Positions 22,874 to 34,100 of a DNA stretch of 64,000 nucleotides are shown in pieces. The DNA is from Chlamydomonas sphaeroides (taxonomy: Eukaryota > Chlorophyta > Chlorophyceae > Chlamydomonadales > Chlamydomonadaceae), in NCBI GenBank assembly GCA_001662425.1, contig BDDC01000003.1, forward strand, positions 94,070-158,069, written 5' to 3'. A model generated the notes under the pieces. The model saw nothing but the letters and a program-made list of their open reading frames with translations, had not been told where the DNA came from and did no database searches. The position numbers were made by a program, and so were the translations under genes. The first letter of the stretch is position 1. Every line of letters starts with the position of its first letter.

Positions 22874-24634
22874 ATGGACTTCGGCAACTTCACCTCGGAG
22901 TTCAGCGCCCTCTCAGAATTGCTCCGCAAAGCAGATGATGAGGTGCGGCTGGTCAACCACAGGGAGTGGCCTTGCCTTCGTATGGAGCAACCCCGCACAA
23001 CAGGGACCTGGCCCGAAGGTTTGTGTGGGTAATGACGCTCGCCTGCACCGGCCTGTGCTGCAGGCAGCTCTGCCCGCACCCGGGACCATCTCCAAGCCCA
23101 CACCGGGCTCCATTGGCCCCAAGGAGCTCCTAGACGTCAAGGTCCCCGCCGTCAAGCGTAAGCACAAGCACCCACACCCACACCAATCCGCATGAGTGAA
23201 CACCTGTCTGCTGCCCCAGACACGCCGCAACTGAAACCGGCGCTCGCTTATCCAAGGCCTCACCCCAAACCCCGGCGCACACGGCCCCAGCCCGCCACGA
23301 CCCCAAGGAGATCTGGCGGGAAGACGAGCTCACTGACGCAGTGGACGATGATGACTACGACGATGGCCGCGAGGTGCCCAGGTGCGGCAGAGCGGGGTCG
23401 AGCAGCGCAGCCGCGGTGGGTGCTACCCACCGGAACGCCGCCACTCCCCCAGCTCGGGCGTTGGGCCAACCCCTAGGCCGGCGCTGCTTCGCACACCGTC
23501 CGCTCCAGCCCTCCGCATGCCAGATGCCGTGACCCTGCGAGCTCAAGGCCTCGCCGCGGTCTCCTGCAACGCCCCAAAGGCCCCGCCACTGCATGTTCGC
23601 CGCGCTGGCTCTCTCCTGCATAGGGTCCGAGCTTCTGGCTCGCAGTCTGCACCACCAGCTCCGTACCCTCTAGGTACCTTACGTCCGTTCTTCCCCATCC
23701 TCTGCCCCACAGCTACGAGTTCCTGTACAAGCAGTCCGTTGATACGGCCGACAAGTTCCTGGGCATGAGCGACAAGGATCCCTCCAGCACCAGCTGCGAG
23801 GACCTGGTTCTGCGCATACAGCTGCCGCAGGCCTCGGGAGCGGCGGGTGAGCCTTTGCAAATTCCTAGTATCTGTGAGCCGGCGGGCAGCGGCCTTGGGC
23901 AGCCGTTCGGCGGGGGCAGGCACAGTGGAGCGCACGTGTGGGCTCAAGGGCACAGGGCCGTTGCTAACTGGGCACGCACACCAGACGCCATGCGACGGGT
24001 CGCACACGTCCTGTCATGTGCTGGCCGAACCTCGCCTGCGTCTTCCCTAGCCTCGCTTCCGCCGCTGCGCGCTCGCGCGTCTGCACGCAGCGTGTCGCGC
24101 TGCGGCCCTGCCCAACGCTGCTCCTCGCTGCCTCCGCCGCTGCCACCCAGAGCTGGACCTGGACGTCAAGGACACCTACCTCAAGCTCAGCTCGCCGCAC
24201 TAGTGGGTGCGGGGTGACGGGCCGGGCGGCGCTCGCGTGACGGCAGCAAGCGCGTCGGCCGCGCCTTCCAGGGTTCCGGGCCGGGGCCAGCGCGCTTGCC
24301 GGTATCCCGCTGTCAGGCGCTGTGCTCGGTCGCTTTTCTAGCCGTGCCGTGGCTGACATCCTGCCCTGCTCACCGCAACGCGGCCGCCACCCACGTCCTC
24401 ATCGCCGTCGCCGGGCGACCATGACGGAGCGCCCGCTGGCCAAGCACTTATCCCTGCTCCCCACAGCAACGAAACCTCTGATCGCCCTCCCGTTCCTCCC
24501 TGCGTTACCGCCGCAGCAAGCTATCCATCCACCTGCCCCATAAGGTGGACGGCGAGCGGGGCAAAGCCAAGTGGGATGCGTCGAAGAAGGAGCTGTCGAT
24601 AACGCTGCGGATCATACGGGACGACCCCTTCTAA
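22874..24634 (+). CDS. PIH1D3/DNAAF6-like axonemal dynein assembly factor (TWISTER type)
   Basis: Six exons give 185 residues: 22874-22942, 23064-23157, 23291-23381, 23713-23846, 24151-24202, 24517-24634. The start MDFGNFTSEFSALSELL opens a short acidic N-terminus. PTPGSIGPKE, then DPKEIWREDEL, then YEFLYKQSVDTADKFLGMS, KDPSSTSCEDLVLRIQLP, LDLDVKDTYLKLSSP and KLSIHLPHKV follow in the order found in PIH1D3/DNAAF6. The last ~100 residues form the CS-like beta sandwich. These proteins assist HSP90/R2TP-type chaperoning of axonemal dyneins in the cytoplasm before import into cilia. Length is slightly under that of the human protein. Exon 3 was placed at the CCCCAG acceptor (23290) because it alone keeps phase with the conserved frame. 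The gene is divergent from IFT88. Confidence 0.9.
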
Positions 24635-25165
24635 GGGTGTCGCCGCCGAGGGGCTGTGGTGTACGGCGCCAAACCAGCGTGCTAGTCTTGGATGAGACCC
24701 TAATCGATGATCATGGAACTGGATGAACACGTTGAGCGGAGGCTGCTGGGGTGCCGCAGAGTAGTGCGGTGTTTGTGCCTCGATCGTAGGGTGGGTTCCT
24801 GGTTGCATGAGGGGCCTCGTGGGGTCCTTGCACACTCTCGCTTGTTCCCGCAAGGAGTTTGGCTGGGGCAGCCTTGGATACCGGTAGTGGCTGGCAGAGC
24901 GCACGCTGAAGGCACCACCAACGTTCGAAGGCATTTGGTGCGTGCACTGAGCACGCGAGCACCCTATGACAGATCCTTTGCAAGGCGTCGGCGTGCAAGG
25001 TGGTTGGCAAGCGTCCAGTCCGCAGGCTTCGCCGCGCATGCCGATGTCAGGTATGATAGCGCCAGACAGTCAGGTTACACCAAGAGCATCAGTATTCGGA
25101 CGCTGCTTGCAAGCGCATAGGTCTTGAGCCTTACGTTTGCAAGGCACTGGCCCATCTTCCGGAAC
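24635..25165. other. 3' flank of the PIH1D3-like gene and upstream flank of the small HSP gene
   Basis: No exon seen. The right end carries a perfect TTCnnGAA (TTCCGGAA at 25157-25164), the core of a heat-shock element, about 195 bases before the HSP ATG. Confidence 0.4.
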
Positions 25166-25345
25166 TTCGCGAGGTCCGGGAGCCGTTCGCGACGGTTCGG
25201 GAGTTGTCGGCACGGCAGGCCCCGACGAGCCTTTATATGCGCAACCAAGGCGCTATATGTGACACAAGAGGTACAGCACAGCATCGCGACTAAACCGTTC
25301 TTCGGCTGAGCACCTCGACTGCTCTTGCACAAGCATCCACTTACA
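25157..25345 (+). promoter_or_regulatory. Small-HSP promoter (heat-shock element half-sites, TATA box)
   Basis: TTCCGGAA at 25157-25164 is a TTCnnGAA pair; an adjoining TTC is one base out of the ideal 5-bp register, so the element is imperfect. CTTTATATG (25231-25239) serves as a TATA box about 120 bases upstream of the ATG. The stretch 25166-25338 recurs almost unchanged at 63811-64000, marking it as a conserved promoter/leader unit. Heat induction is inferred from gene family plus these sites. Confidence 0.6.
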
Positions 25346-25357
25346 AAGCCCGTAGCC

Positions 25358-25968
25358 ATGTCCCTGGCTCTGTTCAACGACCCCTTCGTCACCTCCATGG
25401 ATCGTGCCATGGACCGCATGCTCGGCAGCATGCTGGCCGTGTCGCCATCAACCGTCTCGGAGCATCGCAGCGCCAAGACCCCCCGGACTGCTCCCGACGT
25501 GCTCCCTATGGACATTTACGAGCGAGAGACGGCCTACAACATCGTCGCCGACACCCCGGGCATGGCGCCCGAGGACCTCAAGGTTGGTCGCGCCCCGCCA
25601 TACGAGCATTCTGGACTGGCAGCGGAGGGGGAGGCCACCAAATGCAGTCATTGGCAGGCCCACTTGTTCGGATCAGTCTTGACAAATGGCCCCCTCCCGA
25701 CCACCCTGCTACCCCGCTGCAGGTTGAGCTGCACGAGGGCGTGCTGACGGTCAGCGGCAGCCGCAAGGTGGCGCACGACGACAAGGACAAGATCTGGCGC
25801 TCCGAGCGCGCATCGTACGCTTTCAACCGCTCCTTTGCGCTGCCCGACAACGCTGACTCGGAGGGGATCACCGCCAGCGTCGACAAGGGCGTCCTGACGG
25901 TGGCGGTGCCCAAGAAGCAGCCGCCCGCCAAGCCCGAGCCAAAGCGCATCGCCGTCACGGGCGCATGA
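25358..25968 (+). CDS. Small heat-shock protein (HSP20/alpha-crystallin, HSP22-like)
   Basis: Two exons, 25358-25582 and 25723-25968, give 156 residues. The N-terminus MSLALFNDPF with DRAMDRMLGSML is the typical class start seen in algal HSP22 proteins. The alpha-crystallin domain begins near residue 48 (PMDIYERETAYNIVADTPGM) and continues through VELHEGVLTVSGSRK, SERASYAFNRSFALPDN and the hallmark GVLTVAVPKK. The tail is a short Pro/Lys stretch. These are ATP-independent holdases in the cytosol. The phase-0 intron interrupts the crystallin domain after EDLK. No targeting peptide is evident. The promoter is duplicated at the right edge of the window, implying a near-identical paralogue beyond it. 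Confidence 0.95.
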
Positions 25969-25990
25969 GGCGACGGAGCGTCGGCGCAGG

Positions 25991-26103
25991 TGGCAGTTTA
26001 GGGTAGTTTAGGGCAGTTCAAGGCAGTGAAGGGCAGATTAGGGCAGTTTAAGGCAGTGAAGGGCAGATTAGGGCAGTTTAAGGCAGTTGGGGGCAGTTTA
26101 GGC
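25991..26103 (+). repeat. Tandem decamer array, TTTAGGGCAG type
   Basis: About eleven units of exactly 10 bases, consensus TTTAGGGCAG, with variants TTCAAGGCAG, TGAAGGGCAG and ATTAGGGCAG. A higher-order 30-base period (three-unit block repeated) is visible in the middle. The first two units contain GTTTAGGG, like plant-type telomere units. The array begins 22 bases after the HSP stop codon. Confidence 0.85.
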
Positions 26104-28885
26104 CATGACATCCGCCTGGGCTGCGTTGGGCATGGGCTCTGAGGTTGCCGTGTGACACCGTACATGAGTAATGATAATCGATGGAAGTAGCAGTACATGA
26201 GCCGCGTGGCGGTTGGGCACCTGCACGCTGACATAGCGGGAGGCCGCGTGACCCAGGGGAGACCCACCTGCAGAGCTGGAGTTCACTGAGTTGGCAACAC
26301 GCATGGTGTACTGTTTAGGGATGAACGGTACAGGTTATATCATACAGGTTGCGGGCAGTTCAGGGTGCAGGTGCCATGCATTGGTGAACGCTCGCATGTT
26401 GTGGGCTTGTGCGTTGACTTTCAGGTTTGCGCAGCAGGAGGGCAGGCCGAACGAACCGAGACGAGGCATTGCGCGTGAGTCGGCCTGTTGTCGGCTGCCT
26501 GCACCAGGAGGCCTCCTGGCCTGCACGAGAGGGAGCAACTAACGCATGCTGTAACAAGAATGACCGCACACTTGCCGCGAATCCCGGCCGCTGCCTGCTC
26601 TTGGCTCGCCCCTTCAGGGGCACGAGCCGTTCGACTCGGGCACCAACGAAGCACAAGTACCAATTACACCGGGGTTGGGGCGGAACTGCCACTCTGCCAT
26701 TCTTCGTTACACGACGCTATGCTCGTGCGTGACCCGGGGCGGGTCACGCGGTCCCAACAGATAGAGGAGAAACCAGGGACTAAACCAGGGCGGTGGCGAG
26801 GGACACGGCGGCAAGCGGTTGCCGCGGCGGGACGAGGGGTAGGGGCCGCAGAGGAAGCGGCAGGAGGCCGAGGCTTTGCCGTGAGGGGCCCACTGGCTGT
26901 ACCGCAAGGCACCCATTGGCCGTGCTGTGGCGCTCCCATTGTCGGAACAACACGCTCCTGCCCACCCCCCTCGCGCCTCCTCCCGCACATCCGGCAGTGT
27001 CGGTTGCCAGGACTGCCCAATGCGCCCACGCACAAAAACCCCAACGCACAACGCCCCGTGCCCACCAGCGCCAGCATTTGCACTGAAGCACGCAGCATGG
27101 CCCCCGCCCCCACCCGGGCCTATCTGGGCCCCCAACGGTCCCCCGCCGCTCCGTCCAAACTTCAATGCTGCGTCTTTCGCCTCCAAACTTCAGCACTTCT
27201 TTTCGTCTCCCCCTACGTGCCGCCGCCCTGGTGGTCATCACTACAGCACGTACTTCGACGCCTGCTGCACACGCTCGCCTAGTCCCAGGCCGCCGGCACG
27301 CCGCGCATACACGCACAGACTCTCCAAACCCTTGCACGCCCGGCATGCCACGCGGCTCGTCCCTCACCGCGCCCGCCACCAGTCCGCTGCCCGCCCGCCA
27401 GTCCACCGCCAACCAGCCACCACGCCCGCCGCACACACTGCAGCCTACTCTTTGCCAAACATCGTCATCATTTCGACACGCCACACTTCAATACAGCATT
27501 TCTCCAATACGACCCCAACGCCGCCCTGAACATGCTGCTGCTGCTGTGCCTCCAGCTGCTCGGGGCTGAGCGCCCGGCCTGCTTCCGCCCTGACGGCGGC
27601 GATGGGCCGAGCGGCGATGGGCCGGGCGGCGGAAAGATATGCGGTCCTGCCGTTGAGGCAGTTCGGGCGGCAAAGTCCTGCCCGTGGGGTGAGGGCACGG
27701 AGATTCGGTGTGCTCAAGACCCCTTTAGTAGTCTCAGCGATGACCGCATTATGACTGACCGTGTGGTTTGGTCTGGGTGGCCTCTTTTGGGGGCGAGCCA
27801 TGCACCCATGCGCAGCTGGGACAGGTCTCATCAGGGGAGACTCCCCTGGGTCTCATGAACCCAAGCCGCTGCTACGATCCAGCCTGCCAGCCAGCAGGCA
27901 GAACCCGCCCGCGCCGCAGACTCAGCCTCCCACTTTGCTACTCCTCCAGTTGCCGCGATGCCGCCGCCCGAGGCCACGGCCCGAGGCCGAGCACACCCTT
28001 GGCCCATGCCTTCGCTTCCCGTAAGGGGAGACATGATCGGTTCGACGCAGGTCAGCAAGTTGGGGCCTTTTTACTGTGGAACCAGCGTGGAAGTCAGTGA
28101 AAGGTACCTGAGCCTGTGCGGGACTTGACGGTCGGCCGCCCACTATGGCGGAGAGGACCTTGCCGCCAATGCGTACACATTCATTGTATCAAGGCGGGTG
28201 CGCCACGAGCCTATGTCTCTCCGTGTCAAGGAAGCGCAATGAACGTGCCCGTCTGCCGGCTGCTGCGTGCCGCTGCGTGGTTCAACGCTTCAACCCTCCC
28301 TTGTCTGCATGTGCGCCTGCTCGGCTGTGGATGAATTTGCGGATTCGTAGGCTCGCAGGTTCAGGGGTTTGGCTTCGTTGTTTTTTATGGCCGTTGCAAT
28401 TGCAACAGAACCCCTCTGGCAACCCACAGCGGCACGCCATGATTGAAGCGAAACACAACACGAATCTATGTGAGTAGAAGCGGTGTGCGAGGTTACGGGT
28501 GAACAAGGTGAAACGGCAGAAACGCGTGTCAGCACCCAGCGGAATGCCGGGTGGCGCACGCAGGAGGCGCACGCGGTCGTCTCCCACTTCTCCCTGACAG
28601 TGCCTCGTTCATAATTACCGTATGCCATGGCTTGGACAGGCTGTTCAGTGTGGGAGGGAGTTGTTGTGTGTGTGTTGTTGGGGGGGGGGGCAGCAGGTGG
28701 GCATGGGGCTGCCATTGCCACAGGTTTGCCGTACGCCATTGCCACTCGCCACGTCGGCAGCTTTGTGGCTGCTAACTCCACCAATCCAAACGCGGTGCAG
28801 TGTTACGCTATATCCTTGTCACGCTACCCACTTGACCGGATTTGCCTGAAGCGGCAGATACTTGGCACACAAACGACCATCTGCA
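26104..28885. other. Long intergenic region, gene-poor
   Basis: About 2.8 kb without a supportable gene. Around 26960-27530 the plus strand is strikingly A+C-rich and G-poor. The dispersed repeat copy B occupies 27630-27817, with the palindrome AGGGGAGACTCCCCT beside it at about 27833-27847. A short poly-G run lies near 28681. The overlapping long frames on both strands look like chance frames in GC-rich DNA. Confidence 0.5.
27630..27817 (-). repeat. Dispersed repeat, copy B (inverted)
   Basis: The reverse complement starts AGCTGCGCATGGGTGCATGG and follows copy A and C through AGAGGCCACCCAGACCA, CACCCCACGGGC and CTGCCTCAACGGCAGGA, with more substitutions in the middle third than between A and C. 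A 15-base palindrome lies just outside its 5' end. Confidence 0.8.
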
Positions 28886-29939
28886 ATGGACTCGCTCGCA
28901 ACCTCCCGTCTCGACAATGAGGGCCTCCGCAGGTACGCCTGATACCTGTAAATGGCGTTGAATGTCCCAGAAAGCATTCTTAATCGGGGTTTGGTCACGT
29001 CGCTTGCCCCTTGCGCCTTCCGCAGGGCGCTCTCGCTAGCCATCCCGGTCGGCTCAGGCATCGGCTCTGTTGGTTCGGTCGGCCTGGAATCCCTCGGCCG
29101 CATCGCTGGGGCTGGGGCGGGCCTGGCAACTGGCGTCGCAACGACGGGCCTGCGCGTCGCCGGTTCTGGCGTCGCGTTTGTGAACGTAAGCAGTCTGTGT
29201 TATTCTTTGCGAGGCAGCGAGGTGCCCTGTTGCAGATGTGACTCTCCTCACCTAGCGTTGCATTGCACCCTTCTTGCGCAGCGCAACTTCCTGTCGCCGC
29301 TCGGAAGCTTTGCTTGGGGCAGCAGCAGCTCCAGCTCATCAAATGGTATCCGCTTCACCTGCGCTGCGAACTGCGCACAAGTCCTGGGCCAAAAACACCA
29401 TCGGGCCTCACGCATCGAGCAACGGTGGGTTCGCGAACGACCAGCAGCTTGCATTTTGCTCGTTTGCGCCCAGTTCGCCAACGGGACTTGGCTTCTCGCT
29501 AGCCACGTCCCATGCCGACACGACTTGCGGGCGGCGGTTGCAGCCCAAGGCAGCGCAGTTTGGCTGAATTTTTGCTCGTCATAGGATAATAACTGCTGCG
29601 CCTCACCAGTGTCCCTCCGACTCGCGCACACCTACCTCGACGCTCGCTAACGCTGGCTGTGCCGGCTCCCCTGCCGGTCCTCTCCCGTGCAGGCTGCAGA
29701 AGGCCTCCAACGGCCTTCGCTCTGGCAGCGCCAAGTGCTCCATCCGCCGGGCGCCTGCACTGCCGCAGCCCGCAACACCGGTCCCAGCTGCCGCCCCCAT
29801 CCTCATTGCCCATCTCGCGAGCGCGGTCGGGTACCCTTCTTCGGAGTACGGGCACGACGAGCACAGCTCTTCTCCAGCCGACGGCGACATGGCGGTGTGG
29901 ACTGTTGCGACGCTTGGCCTGCAGAGTTCCATGCTCTGA
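28886..29939 (+). CDS. Unrecognised 198-residue protein with a glycine-rich hydrophobic segment
   Basis: Four exons, 28886-28932, 29026-29185, 29282-29424 and 29693-29939, have matching phases and total 597 bases. The protein starts MDSLATSRLDNEGLRRALSL. Residues ~22-65 are rich in Gly, Ala and Val with small residues at regular spacing (IGSVGSVG, GAGAGLATGVATTG), like a glycine-zipper or membrane-inserting hairpin. A Ser run follows, then a C-terminal part with an acidic patch (SEYGHDEHSS) ending LGLQSSML. I do not recognise a family. The third intron is the weakest call: a donor at 29338 (AATG|GTATCC) is an alternative but leaves the last exon in a less protein-like frame. Confidence 0.45.
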
Positions 29940-31135
29940 GCCGGCCCGGAGCCGTAGCCGCGGCCTCGAGGCCGCGGCGTCGCGCTGGCCGCGCTGCATA
30001 CGAAGCCACCATTCGTGAAGTCTCTTCAGCTGCATTATGGAGCATTGACCAAGCGGCGAAGCTGGACGTGGAGGTGGCTGGGACGTTGCCGCACCAGAGC
30101 TGCCACGCGACACAGGCGGCAGGCCTGTCTCGGTCGATCTCGGGCACGCCGCTGGGCCGGACAACATCACCGCATTACGGCGAAAGCGAAGCTTGCTAAC
30201 GCCGGAGGCGGGGCCACCGCCGCAATTTTGCGCTTTCGTGACCCTCTTCTGCTGTTACCTTTGTATGTCCGACTCCCTCTCAGACAAGGTTATGGTATTG
30301 TAGTTTCGAGCTTGCTTCGGCATCAAGCACTGCGTCCGAGCAGGTGTTTGCCATTCGCCACTCACAGCTGCGAAGAACGCGGCCGGTGGACTCGGGGCGC
30401 ATATGCGCGCTACCGCTCGGGCCCCGGCTGCGTTTCGCAAAGTGGCGGGGGCGCTATGTGTCCGGGCTGGGACGCGGGTAAGCCCGTCGTTATGTCGGAG
30501 CGCTATGCAGCGCCGTTGGCTCTTATCAAAGCGGCATGAAAGCTTGCTAGTATCTTGGGGTCGGGGCGCTATGCAGCGCCGTTGGCTCTTATCAAAGCGG
30601 CATGAAAGCTTGCTAGGTTCTTGGGGTCGGGGCGGCCAGGCTGCGCTGTGTCTGGGCTGTGAGATCAGCCACTGCCCCTTGCTTGCTGAGAGTGTGGGCG
30701 TTGTGCCGGCAGAGGCCGCGGCAGGACTTTGTGGTGAGCCCGGCTTAGTTTGTCGTTTCTGCTGTTGATTCTGCTGAGAACGCAATAAGAGAGAGGCTGC
30801 GAGGCTGGCTTGGAGCAGGTGGGCTGTCGGGAGGTATGTGGGCCCCTGGGTCATGGACCATCGCCGAATAGCAACAAAGAAAGCTCCATGTTGGAGTCGC
30901 GGGGCGGCTGACGGCGTGTGTTGCTTGCGGGGACAGCAGCGGCCGCACGGGGGTTGCGCCTAAAGGAGGGACATCGGCATTGGGCTTCTATACGGCTGGG
31001 GCCATCCGAATGCATTTGCACTGTAAGCAAGTATACCCCGCTTCGTTGATGTGTCTTCCTCGCCTCGCCTCCTCTCACCGAGATACCGACGCAAGACAGC
31101 AGACAGCCTTCCCACGTGAGGTTACCGCGGCCACG
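29940..31135. other. Intergenic region upstream of the carboxypeptidase gene
   Basis: About 1.2 kb. Apart from the 66-base tandem duplication at 30500-30631 I see no structured element and no convincing exon. Confidence 0.45.
30500..30631 (+). repeat. Tandem duplication, 2 x 66 bp
   Basis: Two adjacent 66-base units begin GCGCTATGCAGCGCCGTTGG and differ at a couple of positions (CTAGTATCTT versus CTAGGTTCTT). A shorter related stretch (GGGGGCGCTATG) precedes them. No coding role is evident. Confidence 0.9.
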
Positions 31136-34100
31136 ATGCGAAGTGCGGCAGCGCGGCGCCGCTCGCGGCCGCCGCGCGGTTCGCCGGGGCTCGCTGCTGC
31201 GCTCGCGCTGCTGCCGCTGCTCGCTCGGCCTGCTGCAGCTCAGCAGCTGCTGCATGGAATGGCGCGGAGCCCCAATGCGCGGCCCGACGCCGACTGGCTG
31301 CCTGCAGGTGCGTGTCGCCGACCTTTCAGCCCCGGCCAACGCCCACGTCCGACTCGCGAGCGCGCCGCCTTCCGCCGCCGCCGGCCGCTCTGCTGCTGCT
31401 CCCGCCGCGATCCCTCCCCCGCGTTGTGTCCGCAACCTCGCACGCCACAGGCGCTGGCGGCGTTGAACGCGCGGGCATCGAGCGTTTCGTGCCGTTCTCC
31501 GCTGTTGAGCCCGCGCCACGCTCGGCCGAAGCAGCGACGCGCGACAGCAGCAGCAGAGGCGATGATGCTGCGTTCGGGGCCGTGCTCGGAGCCGCCTTTG
31601 GCGCCGCCGGGAGCAACGCGAGCAGCTCGCTCGCAGCCGGCGCGGGCGCAGCCACCGCGGGGCAGTTGCAGTGGTCCTGGTCGTCGTATCACAGCCACGA
31701 GGCCATGCTGGACTGGCTGGCGGCGTTGGTGCGGCGAAGCGGGGGCGCGTGCCGGCTGCAGTCGCTGCAGCCCTCCAGGTAGGGTGTGGGGCAGGGCTCT
31801 CGCGGCGCTCGGGCCCCGTTGCTGAGGGTGGCATGGCTTGGCATGGCGGCGGATGGCTCCTGCGGCGGCCTGCCTGAGGGGAAGCGATGGCAAAGCAAGC
31901 ATCTGACCGTCTCACGGCAGTGGCGGGGCAACCAGTCCTGGCAGCATGACGTGCTGGGGGCCGTGTCGGCGGTGGCTTGCGGAGCCACGCGACACGAACT
32001 CCGCCACGGGAGCGACTCCCCGGGGACGCCCGCGGCCTGCCTAGCGTGCTCCCCTCGCCGCCATGCCCGCCCGCCGGCCGCGGCCCTCGCGCCCCGCCGC
32101 AGCAGCCGCGAGGGCCGCCGCCTGATGGCGCTGGTGGCGGGTGACGGCGCCACCAGCGGCGGCGGCAGCGGCAACGCCACGTCACGCAGCAAGTCGACCT
32201 TCACGGTGGGCCTCCGTGGATGCGGGGGGCAAGGACCGCGGCCGCGGCAGCTCGCCGCCAACGGCGGGCGGTCGCTGCGCAAGAGCCGGGCCCGGCGCCT
32301 GCGCAGCAGGGGCGCCAGCACAGCAGCGATCGCGGGCCACGTGACGCCCTGCCGCCCGTGTGCAATTCAGCCTGCGTCGGCCCCCGGTGACGTGGCGAGC
32401 CGCCAGCTGACTGACTTGCTGCATGGCGCTCGCCTGTTGGGTGCACTGCCCCTGTTGGGGCCTGCGCGCAACAAAGGCGACAAGACCAGACGTGTGGACC
32501 CCCCTTGGCCAAGCGGGCTTGGGCCAGCGCTCTCACCATCCCTACGCTGCACACCCCTTCGCCTGGACCTGGACCCGCGCGCAGTGGATCGGCAACATGC
32601 ACGGCGACGAGACCGCCAACCGTGAGCTGCTGCTGCGGCTGGCGGAGCAGCTGTGCGTCGGCGGCGGCCGCGGCCCCGGCTACGGCGGCGGCGGCGGCAC
32701 GCCGGCGGCGGAGCTGGTGGAGCGCTGGGTGGCGGTGGCCGCCAGCACCGTTGTCACCATCGTGCCCACCATGAACCCCGACGGGTGAGGCGTGGGCTGC
32801 GAGGCATGCCTGGACCTCCGGCCTGACTGTCCGCGGGACAGGGCGGCACAGGCGGCCTCTAGGCAGAGGCAGCGGGCCGCTCCTGAGCTGTCGCCGCACC
32901 GCGCGGCGGCGCCCGTCGCGCAGGTTTGCCCGGCTCACGCGCTACAACGCCGCCGGCAAGGACCTCAACCGCAACTGCTGGGACGCGAGTTTTCCTTACG
33001 GTGCGCCCTGGAGCGTGATAGCGCGTGTGGGCGGCTGCTTTTTGGATGAGTGCAGCGCGTGTGTGCACTAAGCACAAACTGGGTGACGGCCGTGTGGGAC
33101 TGAGCGGCAGTACCGTGGAGCGGTTAAGGGAAGCAGTGCGCCACGCCGCTTCTCAGTCCTGACGCCAGCGCTGGCGGCCTCTGTCCGGCTCTGTCCATTG
33201 CGCGCCCAACCCACAGACCGGCCCACCCAGGCCGACGCCACTGCCAAGGACGGCGACGGAGCCTACCTCTACCCCGCCGCCGCGTCTTGGGCTGTGGTGC
33301 GGGGGCCGGGCCTCGGGACGGGCTCTGCTTGCCGCCCGGGCTCTGCTCGCCGCGCAGCGACACCCATTGCGAGCAGCGCCGCTCCACCCCGCCGCCGCCG
33401 CCAGTCGTCCTACCTTGCGCCGCCAGCGGGACTCGCCCACCTTCGCTCTCCGTCGACCCAGTCGTAGCCTGTCCCCAACTATTGCCGCGAGCGAGCCGGC
33501 CGCTGCCGTCGGCGCGCAGCATCAAACCCCATGACCATTGAATGGACGCTGCCACCACAAGCGCCGCCCCAAGGCCGTCCACCAGCCCCTCCCCCTCCCA
33601 CCCCTCCGCCGCCCTTCCACCGCCCCCGCAGGTTGGCAACACCAGCGCCTTTGAGCCCGAGACGGCTGCGGTGGCGGCGCTGCTGACGGGGTCGCCTCCC
33701 GACCTGAGCGCCAACCTGCACGGGGGCACGCTGGTGGCCAATTACCCTTTGGACGCCTGCGACAGCCGGGTGAGGGCTTTTTGGTTCAAGAGTATTGAAG
33801 TAAAAAGGTAGTGAATGGGGTTACACTGAAAGTGTCCGTCGTTGTGGGTCACGGCAATCCCGAGTGAGCGCTGGGCCCTGAGGCACAGGCTGGCAGGCGT
33901 TGTTGATTTCAACTAGGACGCAGCCGGAGCAAAGCTAGAATGGGGTTACACCTGGGGAGGGCTGGCAGGCTGTGTTCGTGTGGTGGGCGGGCGATGGAGG
34001 CGTCGGTGGCAACGCGGGAGGCTTGGGGCTGGGGGTGCAGCCGCAGCGGGCGGCACGTGGGCGCGGCCTCGGGTGCGCTGCGGGCACTGGGGCTCAGGAG

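Noticed and set aside
26590..26650. tRNA-like T-arm (GTTCGACTC) with a GCCCC-TTCA-GGGGC hairpin upstream
   Set aside because: The hairpin loop has four bases rather than seven, the T stem pairs poorly, and no D-arm consensus is present.
26488..27484. Overlapping 234- and 264-residue frames
   Set aside because: They lie in the A+C-skewed tract and mirror each other; neither has recognisable structure.
27833..27847. Palindrome AGGGGAGACTCCCCT, also near 41573, as a terminator or operator
   Set aside because: It tracks with the dispersed repeat copies rather than with genes, so it is treated as part of or adjacent to that element.
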